From: Sphingomonas sp. M1-B02
GTDB taxonomy: Bacteria; Pseudomonadota; Alphaproteobacteria; Sphingomonadales; Sphingomonadaceae
DNA: 64,000 nucleotides
Assembly (NCBI RefSeq): GCF_026167525.1
Contig: NZ_CP110679.1
Span: forward strand, 2,963,501-3,027,500
Direction of reading: 5' to 3'
Part shown: in pieces, positions 48,613 through 59,775 of the stretch
Numbering within the stretch: position 1 is the stretch's first letter
Layout of the letters: each line of letters opens with the position of its first letter
Position numbers and translations under genes: made by a program
Notes under the pieces: model-generated
Databases searched by the model: none
What the model was told of the DNA's origin: nothing
The model's input: only the letters and a program-made list of their open reading frames with translations

Positions 48613-49548
48613 GTGACGGTAACGAGGCGAAGCGTGGCGGAAAACGATTCGGTGATGGCGGCGGCGCGGGCGTGGAGGGGTAGCCCGATGGCGCTCGCCA
48701 CGGTGGTCTCGACCTGGGGCTCGGCGCCGCGGCCCCGCGGCAGCCATATGCTGGTCCATGCCGACGGGCGCTTCGAGGGGTCGGTCTCGGGCGGCTGCGT
48801 CGAAACCGACATCTTGGCGACTGCGGCGGAAGTGATCGCGGGGGCACCGCCGGTGGTGAAGTCCTATGGCGTGGCGGACGCTGCGGCGTGGGAAGTCGGA
48901 CTGCCGTGCGGGGGCGAGATTGCGGTGCTGGTCCAGCCGGTCTCCCCCGATGGCTTTGACCCCGGATTGTTCGATGCGATCGGCGCGGCGCAGGTTGACG
49001 GCACGGGCTTCGACGTGGCGACCGACCTCGCCAGCGGACGTAGCGCGCCCGGTTCCGTGGGGGATTTCGTCAATCGCTACGATCCGCCGCGCCGGCTGCT
49101 GATCGTCGGCGCGGTGCAGATCGCGCAGTCGCTGGCCGGGCTCGCGCGCGAACTCGGCATCCGCACCTTCGTGATCGATCCGCGCGGGCGCTTCCTCACC
49201 GAGGAACGCTTCCCCGGCGTGATGCTCGACGATCGCTGGCCCGACGAGGCGGTCACCGCTCTCAAGCCCGATCGCGCCACGGCGGTGGTAACGCTGAGCC
49301 ACGATCCCAAGATCGACGACGACGCGCTGATCGCGGCGCTCGCGCATCCGACGCGCTACGTCGCGGCGCTGGGCTCTCGCAAGAGCCAGGCCGCGCGGCT
49401 CGCGCGGTTGGCGGCGGCGGGCGTTTCGCCGCACGATCTGGCGCGGATCGAGGGGCCTGCGGGAATCGACATCCGCGCGATCGGGCCCTCCGAAATCGCA
49501 CTTTCGATCGCTGCGGCGATGGTACGGAGTTTTCATGTTGAAGCCTGA
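48613..49548 (+). CDS. XdhC/CoxI-family molybdenum enzyme maturation protein
   Basis: 311 residues. The N-terminal XdhC/CoxI motif GSAPRPRGSHMLVHADGRFEG and SVSGGCVETDI, then a Rossmann-like domain (RRLLIVGAVQIAQSLAGLA) and C-terminal VAALGSRKSQAARL. XdhC binds and sulfurates the molybdenum cofactor before insertion into molybdenum hydroxylases. The GTG at 48613 is used; a second GTG at 48634 with GAGG is an alternative. It overlaps the following MocA-like gene by 14 bp. No hydroxylase gene is in the window. Confidence 0.88.
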   Translation: MTVTRRSVAENDSVMAAARAWRGSPMALATVVSTWGSAPRPRGSHMLVHADGRFEGSVSGGCVETDILATAAEVIAGAPPVVKSYGVADAAAWEVGLPCGGEIAVLVQPVSPDGFDPGLFDAIGAAQVDGTGFDVATDLASGRSAPGSVGDFVNRYDPPRRLLIVGAVQIAQSLAGLARELGIRTFVIDPRGRFLTEERFPGVMLDDRWPDEAVTALKPDRATAVVTLSHDPKIDDDALIAALAHPTRYVAALGSRKSQAARLARLAAAGVSPHDLARIEGPAGIDIRAIGPSEIALSIAAAMVRSFHVEA

Positions 49549-50131
49549 GCAGGTTGCCCTGATTTTGCTGGCCGCGGGCCGGTCGCATCGTTTCACCGAC
49601 GCCGACAAGCTGGCCGAACCCTTTCTCGACAAGCCGCTCGCTTATCATGTCGTGACGGCGCTCGAGAATGTGCCGTTCATGACCCGGATTGCGGTCGTCT
49701 CGGGCACCAGCCTCGATTTTGCCGCGCGCGGCTATCGGGTGGCGATGAACCCCGATCCAGCGCTCGGCCAGGCTCGTTCGCTGTCGCAAGGAATATTGGC
49801 TGCACGCGAGGCGGGGGCAGAGGCGGTGCTGGTCGCGCTGGCCGATATGCCGCGGGTGACCGCGACGCATATCCATCGCCTGCTCGATGCCGCCGATGGC
49901 CCCGCCACGATCGTCGCCTCGAGCGACGGTGTGCGGCCGCTGCCGCCCGCCTTGTTTGGTCGCGACCAGTTCGATGCGTTGCTTGCGCTGCGCGGCGACG
50001 AGGGCGGCCGCGAACTGATCAAGCGCGGCCACCATGTCGTGACGACCCCCGCCGAGCTGGTGGATATCGACACGCGCGAGGATCTCGAGGAACTGCGCGC
50101 GCTCTATGGACTGCCGACCGACGGGAAGTGA
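49535..50131 (+). CDS. MobA/MocA-like nucleotidyltransferase
   Basis: 198 residues. LILLAAGRSHRFTDADKL is the nucleotide-binding signature, with ALADMPRVT holding the metal-binding Asp. It probably adds a cytidine (MocA) or guanine (MobA) nucleotide to molybdopterin; the pairing with XdhC favours MocA, the cytidylyl form used by hydroxylases. It converges on the efflux permease gene, the two stops being one base apart. Confidence 0.85.
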   Translation: MLKPEQVALILLAAGRSHRFTDADKLAEPFLDKPLAYHVVTALENVPFMTRIAVVSGTSLDFAARGYRVAMNPDPALGQARSLSQGILAAREAGAEAVLVALADMPRVTATHIHRLLDAADGPATIVASSDGVRPLPPALFGRDQFDALLALRGDEGGRELIKRGHHVVTTPAELVDIDTREDLEELRALYGLPTDGK

Positions 50132-50132
50132 A

Positions 50133-51341
50133 TCACTCGTGCCGGAGCGCGTCGATCGGGTTGAGGCTTGCCGCGCGCCTGGCCGGGAAATAGCCGAAGA
50201 CGACGCCGATGATCGCCGAAATCGCAAAGGCGATGACGTTGATCTGCACGTCGAACAGGAAGGGAAGGCTGCCGAGATAGGACATCAGCCCCACCGCCAG
50301 CTGCGCCAGCACCAGCCCGATCACCCCGCCGAGCATCGACAATACCACCGCTTCGACCAGGAACTGCATCAGCACTTCGCTGGCAACCGCGCCGATCGCC
50401 AGCCGGATGCCGATCTCGCGCGTTCGTTCGGTGACCGATACCAGCATGATGTTCATGATGCCGATCCCGCCGACGATCAGGCTGATTCCCGCCACCGCCG
50501 CGACGATCTGGGTTAGCAGGGTCGTCGTGCCGGTCAGCGTCGCGCTGATTTGCGCCGTGTCGAAGATGTTGAAATCGTCCTGCTTGCCCCCGGTGATCGC
50601 GCGGCGCTCGCGCAAAAGATCGCTGATCCCGGCCTGGACCTGCGCGGTCTCGTAATCGGGATCGGTGCCGACCAGCATCAGCCTGATGTCGCGGTTGCCG
50701 GTGAAGCGGCGCTGGACCTGCTTGATCGGCATGATCACGACATCGTCCTGATCGCCGCCGAACCCGGCCTGGCCGCGCGCCGAGAGCACGCCGATGATGT
50801 CGCACGAGACGCCGTTGAGCCGCAGCCGCTCGCCGACGGCGCTGCCGCCGCGGAACAGGTTGGTGCGGATCGTGTTGCCGATGATGCAGACGCCCTTGCC
50901 GGCCTGCTCCTCGGCATTGTTCCAGATGCGGCCCTCGACCAGCGGCCAGGGCTGGACCTTGAAGAAATCGGCGGTGGTGCCGTTAATCGTGGTCGACCAG
51001 TTCGAGCCTTCATAGACTGCGGTCGCAGTGGTGCTCGCCTGGGGCGCGACGGCGAGGATGCCGGCGACCTGGCTGCGGATCGCCTGGACGTCCTCTTCCT
51101 CGAAATCGGGTGGACGCGGCCCGCCGCCGCCGCGGCCGAAGCCCTGGCCGGGGCGGATCTGGAGGATGTTGGTGCCGAGCGACGAGATCTGCTGCTGGAC
51201 CGCGGCGGTGGTCGCCTTGCCGAGCGTGACCATCGTCACGACCGCGGCGACGCCGATGATGATGCCGAGCGCGGTGAGGATCGAGCGGAGCTTGTGGCGC
51301 AGGATCGATCGGATCGCGAGGGTAAGGGTGGTGCCGAACAT
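50133..51341 (-). CDS. MacB-type ABC transporter permease
   Basis: 402 residues. An N-terminal membrane helix (ILTALGIIIGVAAVVTMVTLG), a large MacB periplasmic core domain, and three C-terminal membrane helices of the FtsX fold. Unlike E. coli MacB, the ATPase is a separate polypeptide encoded directly upstream. It forms the inner-membrane part of a tripartite efflux machine with the genes at 51341-54903. Its ATG overlaps the ATPase stop by one base. Confidence 0.93.
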   Translation of the reverse strand: MFGTTLTLAIRSILRHKLRSILTALGIIIGVAAVVTMVTLGKATTAAVQQQISSLGTNILQIRPGQGFGRGGGGPRPPDFEEEDVQAIRSQVAGILAVAPQASTTATAVYEGSNWSTTINGTTADFFKVQPWPLVEGRIWNNAEEQAGKGVCIIGNTIRTNLFRGGSAVGERLRLNGVSCDIIGVLSARGQAGFGGDQDDVVIMPIKQVQRRFTGNRDIRLMLVGTDPDYETAQVQAGISDLLRERRAITGGKQDDFNIFDTAQISATLTGTTTLLTQIVAAVAGISLIVGGIGIMNIMLVSVTERTREIGIRLAIGAVASEVLMQFLVEAVVLSMLGGVIGLVLAQLAVGLMSYLGSLPFLFDVQINVIAFAISAIIGVVFGYFPARRAASLNPIDALRHE

Positions 51342-52051
51342 CAGGCGTGGACCTTCGCATTCTTCTCGATGCGCTCGATCAGCCCGTCCTTGAAATGCAC
51401 CAAGGTCCGCGCGAAGGCGGCCATGTCGGGCTCGTGCGTCACCATCAGCACCGTGATGCCGCTATTCTGATTGAGATCGGTCAGCAGCTCCATAATCTCG
51501 ACCGAACGCTCGGAATCGAGATTGCCGGTCGGCTCGTCGGCAAGCAGGACGGCGGGGCTGGTGACGATCGCGCGGGCGATGGCGACGCGCTGCTGCTGGC
51601 CGCCGGACAGCTCGGCGGGGGTATGGTCCCACCATCGGTCGAGACCGACCTTTTCGAGAGCGGCCATCGCCGTCTCGCGCCGGACCTTCTTCTCGTCGCC
51701 GCGATAGACCAGGGGCAACTCCACATTCTCGAGCGCCGAGGTGCGCGCGAGCAGGTTAAAGCCCTGGAAGACGAAGCCGAGATATTTGCGGCGCATCAGC
51801 GCGCGCTGATCGCGGCCCAGTTGCTCGACATGGAAGCCCTCGAACAGGAACTGGCCCGCACTCGGCACGTCGAGGCAGCCGAGGATGTTCATCGTCGTCG
51901 ACTTGCCCGAGCCCGACGGGCCCATCACCGCGACGAAATCGCCGGCTTCGATGTCGAGGTCGATGCCCTTCAGCGCCTGGAACTGGGTCGCGCCTTCGCC
52001 ATAGACTTTGGTGACGCCGCGCAGCTGGATGAGCGGGGCGTCACTGGGCAC
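51341..52051 (-). CDS. MacB-type ABC transporter ATPase
   Basis: 236 residues. Walker [13 protein letters not shown], signature [14 protein letters not shown] and Walker [14 protein letters not shown] show a LolD/MacB-type ATPase. I start at the GTG at 52051 with GGAGG five bases upstream; the frame is open much further upstream inside the adaptor gene. It overlaps the adaptor gene by 11 bp and the permease by one base, so the four efflux genes form a coupled operon. Confidence 0.93.
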   Translation of the reverse strand: MPSDAPLIQLRGVTKVYGEGATQFQALKGIDLDIEAGDFVAVMGPSGSGKSTTMNILGCLDVPSAGQFLFEGFHVEQLGRDQRALMRRKYLGFVFQGFNLLARTSALENVELPLVYRGDEKKVRRETAMAALEKVGLDRWWDHTPAELSGGQQQRVAIARAIVTSPAVLLADEPTGNLDSERSVEIMELLTDLNQNSGITVLMVTHEPDMAAFARTLVHFKDGLIERIEKNAKVHA

Positions 52052-53441
52052 GCTGGCCTCCGCCCTGCGCGCCGCCGCCCGATCCGCCGCCCTGGCGCCG
52101 CTGGCCCGAGCCCTTGCGCTGCGCGCCGCTCGAGGAGAGCTGGCCGGTGATGACCACATCGCCGGGCTTGAGACCGCCGCTGGTGATTTCGGTGACGGTG
52201 CCGTTGGTGTCGCCGGTGGTGACCTGGACCGCCTGGGGCTTGCCGTCGGCGCCCTGGATATAGACGGTCTGGGTCGCGCCGCGCGTGACGGTAGCGGTCT
52301 TCTCGGCGGCGTTGCCGCGCCGCGGACGGCTTGGCACCAGCGCACCGGTGATCCCGCCCCCCGAACCGCCGGCAGCGGGCGCGGCGGTGGGCGTGAAGCG
52401 CAGCGCCGCATTCGGCGCGAGCAACACGTTGGGACGCGCCTTGGTGACGATCTCCGCCGTCGCGGTCATGCCGGGTCGCAGCTGGAGATCGGGGTTCGAG
52501 ACGCTGAGCGTCGCGGCATAGGAGACGACCTGCGCGGCGGTGGTGGTGCTGGTGGTCGACGCCGCCTCGCTTGCGGTCAGATTGGAACCGAGATCGACTC
52601 GCGTGATCGTCGCCGGGAAGGTCTTGCCCGGGAAGGCGTCTACCGTGAAGCTCGCGGTCTGGCCCTGCTGGACCGAACCGACATCGGCCTCGTCGATCGA
52701 GACCTGCAGCTCCATCGTCGAGAGGTCCTCGGCGATGACGAACAGGACGGGCGCCGTGAAGGACGCGGCGACCGTCTGCCCCGGCTCGATCTGGCGGGCG
52801 AGGACGACGCCGTTGACCGGCGAGCGGATGACGGCGCGCGAGCGCTGGGTCTGGTTCGATGACAGCGAGGCGCGGGCTGCGGCGACATTCGCCTCGGCGG
52901 CGCGGCGGGTGGCGACGGCGCGCTGGACCGCGGCGCGGGCCTGGTCAAGCTCGACCTTGGCGGGAACCCGCCCGCCCGAGAGCCGGCTGACTTCCTCCAG
53001 CCGTTGGAGTTGCGCCTGCGATTCGCTCACGGTCGCCGCCGCCTGCGAAACCTGGGCGATGTTGGCGTTGAGCGTGGCGACGCTCTGGGCGATCGCGTCG
53101 TCGAGCCGTTCGGTGTCGATCAATGCGATCGCCTGGCCCTTGGTGACGCGATCGTTGACGTCGGCGGTCACGCTGGTGACCAGGCCCGACAATTCGGAGC
53201 CGACCGTGACCTGATTGTTCGGCGCGAGCTTACCGGTCGCCGACACGGTGACCGTGAGGTTGCCGCGCTCGACCGGGGCGGTCGCATAATTGACTTCGTC
53301 CGAGCCGCCGAAGATCCGCCAGACGAGCAAGAGGAGCAGCAGCATGCCGACCGCGATCGCGATCCATTTGAGATAGCGCCGCCACCAGGGCACCGCCGGC
53401 GTGCCGAGGAATTCGTCGAGCTGCTTGGTGTCAGTTGCCAT
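52041..53441 (-). CDS. MacA-type periplasmic adaptor (HlyD family)
   Basis: 466 residues. One N-terminal membrane segment (about 23-43), a lipoyl-like half (APVERGNLTVTVSATGKLAPN), a long coiled-coil hairpin, the other lipoyl half (AVIRSPVNGVVLARQIEPGQT), then beta-barrel and a Gly/Gln-rich disordered C-terminus. It links the MacB-type pump to an outer-membrane channel. It overlaps the outer-membrane gene by 11 bp and the ATPase by 11 bp. Confidence 0.93.
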   Translation of the reverse strand: MATDTKQLDEFLGTPAVPWWRRYLKWIAIAVGMLLLLLLVWRIFGGSDEVNYATAPVERGNLTVTVSATGKLAPNNQVTVGSELSGLVTSVTADVNDRVTKGQAIALIDTERLDDAIAQSVATLNANIAQVSQAAATVSESQAQLQRLEEVSRLSGGRVPAKVELDQARAAVQRAVATRRAAEANVAAARASLSSNQTQRSRAVIRSPVNGVVLARQIEPGQTVAASFTAPVLFVIAEDLSTMELQVSIDEADVGSVQQGQTASFTVDAFPGKTFPATITRVDLGSNLTASEAASTTSTTTAAQVVSYAATLSVSNPDLQLRPGMTATAEIVTKARPNVLLAPNAALRFTPTAAPAAGGSGGGITGALVPSRPRRGNAAEKTATVTRGATQTVYIQGADGKPQAVQVTTGDTNGTVTEITSGGLKPGDVVITGQLSSSGAQRKGSGQRRQGGGSGGGAQGGGQRAQ

Positions 53442-54903
53442 CGGTGCGTGCCTGTTCGGGTGCCTGGGGGGTGGTGGTGCTGTCCCATCCGCCGCCCAGT
53501 GCGAGATAGAGTGCGATGAGAGCCGTCGCCTGATCGGATTGGGCGGTGACCAGCCCGTTGCGTGCCGAAAGCAGTTGGCTTTCGGCCTGGTTGAGTGTGG
53601 TGAAGTCGCTCAACCCCGAGCGATATTGGAGCCGCGCCAGCAGCGCCTGGTTGCTCGCGGCCTCCTCGGCGATGCGGAACTCGACTTCGCGGCGCTGCGC
53701 CGACTGGAGTGCGACCGCGGCATTCTCGATATCCTCGAGCGAGGTCAGCACGGTCTGCTTGTACGAAAGAAAGGCGCCGTCGGCCGCGGCCTGGGTCGCG
53801 CGTACCTGGCTTCGCCCGCGGCCGGCGTCGAAGATCGTCTGGGCGATATTGGCGAACAGGCGCCCGGTGATCACGTCGAAGATCGAGGTGATCGCGCTGC
53901 TCCCGCCGTCGATGCTGCCGCCGATCGCGAGGGAGGGATAGAGCTGCGCCTGGGCGACGCCGATCTGCGCGGTGGCGGCGGCGAGATTGCGCTCGGCGGC
54001 GCGGATGTCGGGACGTTGGCGCAGCGCCTCGGCGGGAATGCCGGCGGCGACCTCGGCCGGGCCGCGGGGAATGGGGCGCGCCGCCTCCAGCTCCGCCTTG
54101 AGCGCGCCGGGCGCCTGGCCGGTAAGCACGCCGATCCGCGAGACGAAACTGTTATAGTTCGCCTCCAGGCTGGGGATCGTCGCCGCGGTCTGGGCGCGCT
54201 GCGCACGTGCCTGCTCCTGGTCGATCGTCGAGACCAGCCCCGCCTGGACCCGCCACTGCGCGATCTGGAGATTGTCCTCCTGCAGCGCGAGCGAGTTGCG
54301 GGCGTTGGCGAGCTGCGCCTGCGCGGCGCGGGCGAGGACATAGTTGCGCGCGGTCTCGGCCTGGATCGAGATCAGCACGGTCGCATAGTCGAATCCCGCC
54401 GCCTCATAGCTTGCGCGCGCCGATTCGACCCCGCGGCGCACGCCGCCGAACAGGTCGACCTGATAGCTGGCGTCGGCCCCGAGCGAGAAGCTCGTGCCGC
54501 CGCCCTGCGAGAAGGATGTGACGGTGCCGTCGGGAAGGGTCGTCGTGGTCGTGCCGCCGCGAAGCGATTCGCTGCGCGAAGCCCCGCCCGATGCGCCAAG
54601 CGTCGGGAACAAGGAGGCGCGCTGCTGTACCAGCGATTCGCGCGCCTGGCGCAGCCGCGTCACGGCCAGCGCGATGTCGAGATTCGAAGTGCGGGCGCGC
54701 TCGACCAGCGAGCCCAGCGTCGGATCGTCGAACTTGCCCCACCAGCGCTGCAGATCCTCGCGCGACTGCTGGTCGACCGGCACCGAATAGGCATCGGGAA
54801 CGCCGAGTTCGGGGGCGGTGCGGGGGCGATAATCGGGGCCGGTCGCGCAGGCCGCGAGCGGCAGCGCAAAGGCGATCGTCAAGGCAAGGCGGCGTTGAAC
54901 CAT
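53431..54903 (-). CDS. NodT-family outer-membrane efflux lipoprotein (TolC-like)
   Basis: 490 residues. A signal peptide with lipobox [15 protein letters not shown], typical of NodT/OprM channels, then two repeats of the TolC fold ([22 protein letters not shown] and [29 protein letters not shown]). It is the outer-membrane channel of the efflux complex. The start is the ATG at 54903. It heads the operon, divergent from acs with 147 bp up to the acs leader ORF. Confidence 0.93.
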   Translation of the reverse strand: MVQRRLALTIAFALPLAACATGPDYRPRTAPELGVPDAYSVPVDQQSREDLQRWWGKFDDPTLGSLVERARTSNLDIALAVTRLRQARESLVQQRASLFPTLGASGGASRSESLRGGTTTTTLPDGTVTSFSQGGGTSFSLGADASYQVDLFGGVRRGVESARASYEAAGFDYATVLISIQAETARNYVLARAAQAQLANARNSLALQEDNLQIAQWRVQAGLVSTIDQEQARAQRAQTAATIPSLEANYNSFVSRIGVLTGQAPGALKAELEAARPIPRGPAEVAAGIPAEALRQRPDIRAAERNLAAATAQIGVAQAQLYPSLAIGGSIDGGSSAITSIFDVITGRLFANIAQTIFDAGRGRSQVRATQAAADGAFLSYKQTVLTSLEDIENAAVALQSAQRREVEFRIAEEAASNQALLARLQYRSGLSDFTTLNQAESQLLSARNGLVTAQSDQATALIALYLALGGGWDSTTTPQAPEQARTDGN

Positions 54904-54946
54904 CGCCGCTAGATGGCTGGCGGGCCTGCGATATTCTACCGAAATA

Positions 54947-54964
54947 TTGTCGCAGTTTGTCGCA
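54947..54964. promoter_or_regulatory. TTGTCGCA direct repeats between efflux operon and acs
   Basis: TTGTCGCA occurs twice (54947-54954 and 54957-54964), exactly 10 bp apart (one helical turn), about 90-105 bp before the acs leader ORF. It is a candidate binding site for a regulator of acetate metabolism or of the efflux operon. The identity of the factor is unknown. Confidence 0.4.
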
Positions 54965-55050
54965 AGTGGCGGAAAACCGCGCTTTGGAGCGCTGCCGCAA
55001 CAAGATCTGCGACTTGCGCAGCGATGCCGCTTCGCCACAAGGAGGACCAA

Positions 55051-55076
55051 ATGCAGATCGTGGAGCGGACCCCGTA

Positions 55077-55077
<1 letters not shown>
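55051..55077 (+). CDS. Eight-residue leader ORF coupled to acs
   Basis: A tiny ORF (MQIVERTP) with the strongest ribosome-binding site seen here, AAGGAGGACCAA, just before its ATG. Its stop TAA overlaps the acs ATG as TAATG. The acs ATG's own possible site (GGAG at 55062) is 11 bp away, weaker. So ribosomes probably load at the leader and re-initiate at acs. The peptide has no obvious codon run of one amino acid, so a classic attenuator is not indicated. Confidence 0.5.
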
Positions 55078-57014
<1,937 letters not shown>

Positions 57015-57297
57015 GCCTCACCTTCCTGGATTTCGCCTGGACATGGCGGAGATTGCTGCATCGCAGCAGGCCTCGATCGCTTTCCGTCATCGATCACCGT
57101 GTTACGCCCCCGCCCAAGCGGTGCGCCGGTGCACGCGCCGATCGGGAATGCAAAGGCGGCGTGGCTTTGGTCCCTGTTAACCGGGATGCTGTAAAGGGGG
57201 GACCGGTCCCGGGTTGACGACCGTTAAATGCATACTTACCTCTGGCGACCGACCGCCGGGGGGGCATGGAGGACGCGTTGCGTAACAAGGAAATCGA
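57015..57297. other. Gene-free interval after acs
   Basis: 283 bp without a convincing gene, the longest such stretch here. It contains a perfect 12-bp palindrome GGGACCGGTCCC at 57199-57210 and, just after, a promoter-like TTGACG with AT-rich sequence, then a short frame (11 codons, about 57267-57300) that I do not think is a gene. It may hold the 3' end of acs and a terminator or small RNA, but nothing is conclusive. Confidence 0.4.
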
Positions 57298-57954
57298 TTA
57301 GCGCTTCCAATCGACCAGCGAACGGGCCGGTCGACGTGGCAGCTTCTCTTCGCGCATGGCCTTGTAGCCGGTAGCCTTTGAGCAAAGCGCAAGCGCGTTT
57401 TCCAAATAGCGGCTATTGGCTCCGCGTTCCGCACGCAGCGCGATATGAGCTTGCAAATTGCCGATGACATTGATCACGAGTTGGTCGTAAAGATCGAGTA
57501 CGTCATCCTCGGGCAGCAGATTGCGCTCGCACAGGTGACCGACAGTCTCACACCACAACGCTACCCGCATCAGCAGCTTGTATTCGTCAGATGCAGAATC
57601 CTTGTCTGCCGACGGATCGCCGTCATAGGTCCGGGATCTTGTCCACACTTCGTCGGCATATTTGGAGATTTTCTCCGCGACGATACGGTCTTTCTCCTCC
57701 TTGGTCACCGGCGGCTCCCGTTTCTCCACTTCGCTTTCAAACCGGTTGCGTAAAGCGCCCATCTTCTGACGCGACTGGGAGACCTCGGAAGATTCAAATT
57801 CACGATCTATTTCAAGCAACAGCTTGCCGCGCTCGAACTGGGCGCTGCGATGTTCTTCGCGGCGGATCAGATTCAATTGCCACAATCCGGCAACCACGCC
57901 GACGACCGCGGTGATTGCAACTATCCAGTCCGGAACCGAGCCCCAGTCCATCAT
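57298..57954 (-). CDS. Single-pass membrane protein, DUF4760-like
   Basis: 218 residues. One N-terminal membrane helix (IVAITAVVGVVAGLWQL) is followed by a long charged helical domain (EHRSAQFERGKLLLEIDREF, LLMRVALWCETVGHLCERNLL). This resembles DUF4760-type proteins of unknown function. Base composition is less GC-rich than the neighbours, suggesting acquisition. It stands alone between acs and the peptide transporter, on the opposite strand to acs. Confidence 0.7.
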   Translation of the reverse strand: MMDWGSVPDWIVAITAVVGVVAGLWQLNLIRREEHRSAQFERGKLLLEIDREFESSEVSQSRQKMGALRNRFESEVEKREPPVTKEEKDRIVAEKISKYADEVWTRSRTYDGDPSADKDSASDEYKLLMRVALWCETVGHLCERNLLPEDDVLDLYDQLVINVIGNLQAHIALRAERGANSRYLENALALCSKATGYKAMREEKLPRRPARSLVDWKR

Positions 57955-58054
57955 CCTCTTCCCCCCGCACTGATGCTAACGCAGCTATTCTCGCGGTGCC
58001 AGCCTCCAGCCTGTGGGATCGGAGCGAAATTCTACGATCGTACTGACGACATCT

Positions 58055-59650
58055 TCAGCGCGCCTCGCCGTCGGGACGGGTCCCCGCCGCGGCCGGCTCG
58101 GCAAGTTGCGATTCGCCCGCCAGGCCGTGGCCAGCGCCGTCCTCGCCCAGCGTATCGAGATGCATGAGCTTCTTGATCAGCCAGCTGACCGGAATCGCGA
58201 TCACGCCGATGATGATGATGTACCAGCCGATCGACCAATAGACTTCGAGCACGCGATCGGGACCTGCGCCTTCGCCGCCGGTCGCCTGGGCGATCTTGGC
58301 AGCGAGGAAATTGCCCGCCGCGGTCGACAGGAACCAGGTGCCCATCATCAGCCCGACCATCGAGCCGACCGACAGCCGGGTCATGCTGGAGAGGCCGACC
58401 GGCGAGAAGCAGAGCTCGGCCATCGAGTGGAGCAGATAGAGCAGGATCACGAAGATCATCGGGGTCATCGCGCCGTCGGTGCCCGCGCCGGCGACGAGGA
58501 TCAGGAAGCCCAGCCCGATCTGGATGAAGCCGAACGCGAATTTGAGCGGGGCGCTCGGCTCAAGCCCGCGCTTGCCGAGCCAGGTCCATAGCACCGCGAA
58601 CACCGGGGCGAGGGTGATGATCCAGAAGCTGTTGACCGACTGGAACCAGGAGGCCGGCATTTCCCAGCCGAACAGATGGCGATCGACTCGCTCGTCGGTG
58701 AAGACGTTGAGCGACGAACCGGCCTGCTCGAACAAGGCCCAGAAGAGCGGGCAGAGCGCGATCAGATAGAGTGCCGCGAAGATCCGGTCGCGTTCGCGCT
58801 TCGGCAGGGTGAACACCGCGCGATAGAGGATGAAGCCGACAACAAGCAGCCAGAAGATGCTGAGCAAGCCGCCGACGATGTCGCGATCGCGCAGCAACAG
58901 GAAAGACACGCCGACCGCGGCGACGGCGCCCAGATAGATCAGCCATTCACGCGAGACGCCGATCGGGGTGCGCGTTGCCAGCAAGGCGGGATCGGTCGGC
59001 GCGCCGGCATGGTAGAGCTCCTTGCGGAACAGCACGAAGACGACGAGCCCGAGCAGCATGCCGATCCCCGCCGCGCCGAAGCCATAGCCCCAGCCGACGC
59101 GCTCGCCGAGATAGCCGACCAGGATCGGCCCGGTGAAGGCGCCGAGATTAATGCCCATGTAGAAGATCGAGAAGGCGCCGTCGCGGCGGACATCCTCGCG
59201 CGGGTAAAGCTGGCCCACCAGCACCGAGATATTGGCCTTGAGGAATCCGGTGCCGACGATGATGAAGGCGAGGCCCAGATAGAAGCCGTTGAGATAGAAG
59301 CCCTGTTGCCCCTGCGGCCCTTCGACCAAAGCGATCAGCAGATGGCCGATCGCGATGAAGACGCCGCCCGCCAGCACCGCCTTCCTGGCACCCAGGTAGC
59401 GATCGGCGAGATAGCCGCCGATCACCGGGGTGATATACACCATCGAGGTGTAGGCGCCGTAGACTGCGTAGGCCGGATCAGTGTCGAACAGGAAGTGCTT
59501 GGTCAGGTAGAAGATCAGGATGGCGCGCATGCCGTAATAAGAGAAACGCTCCCACATCTCGGCGAAAAACAGCATGTAGAGCCCGCGCGGGTGCCCCAGA
59601 AAAGTCTTTGCCGTCGCGGGTACGCCCCCGCTGGCCGCAGCTGTCGCCAT
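58055..59650 (-). CDS. Proton-dependent peptide transporter (POT/PTR2 family)
   Basis: 531 residues with about 14 membrane segments. The family signature EMWERFSYYGMRAIL near residue 33, the loop YTSMVYITPVIGGYLADRYLGARKA, and ALFEQAGSSLNVF are clear. It imports di- and tripeptides with protons across the inner membrane. The start is the ATG at 59650, 125 bp from the divergent nitroreductase. Confidence 0.95.
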   Translation of the reverse strand: MATAAASGGVPATAKTFLGHPRGLYMLFFAEMWERFSYYGMRAILIFYLTKHFLFDTDPAYAVYGAYTSMVYITPVIGGYLADRYLGARKAVLAGGVFIAIGHLLIALVEGPQGQQGFYLNGFYLGLAFIIVGTGFLKANISVLVGQLYPREDVRRDGAFSIFYMGINLGAFTGPILVGYLGERVGWGYGFGAAGIGMLLGLVVFVLFRKELYHAGAPTDPALLATRTPIGVSREWLIYLGAVAAVGVSFLLLRDRDIVGGLLSIFWLLVVGFILYRAVFTLPKRERDRIFAALYLIALCPLFWALFEQAGSSLNVFTDERVDRHLFGWEMPASWFQSVNSFWIITLAPVFAVLWTWLGKRGLEPSAPLKFAFGFIQIGLGFLILVAGAGTDGAMTPMIFVILLYLLHSMAELCFSPVGLSSMTRLSVGSMVGLMMGTWFLSTAAGNFLAAKIAQATGGEGAGPDRVLEVYWSIGWYIIIIGVIAIPVSWLIKKLMHLDTLGEDGAGHGLAGESQLAEPAAAGTRPDGEAR

Positions 59651-59775
59651 GCGTGCTCAGGTCCCTTTGAAATTTGCCTTTCCCCAAAAGGGGATATGGC
59701 GGCACAGACTAGCGGCGAAACGGCGGCTGTGAAGCCCGGTTGTTGCCGCGGCACCCAGTTGCTAGGCGGTCGGGC

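Noticed and set aside
57040..57070. Hairpin GCTGCatcGCAGC after acs as terminator
   Set aside because: A 5-bp stem without a T-tract is too weak to call.
57267..57300. 11-codon frame with GGGGGGC before the ATG
   Set aside because: Too short, no clear ribosome site and it runs into the 3' end of the membrane protein gene.
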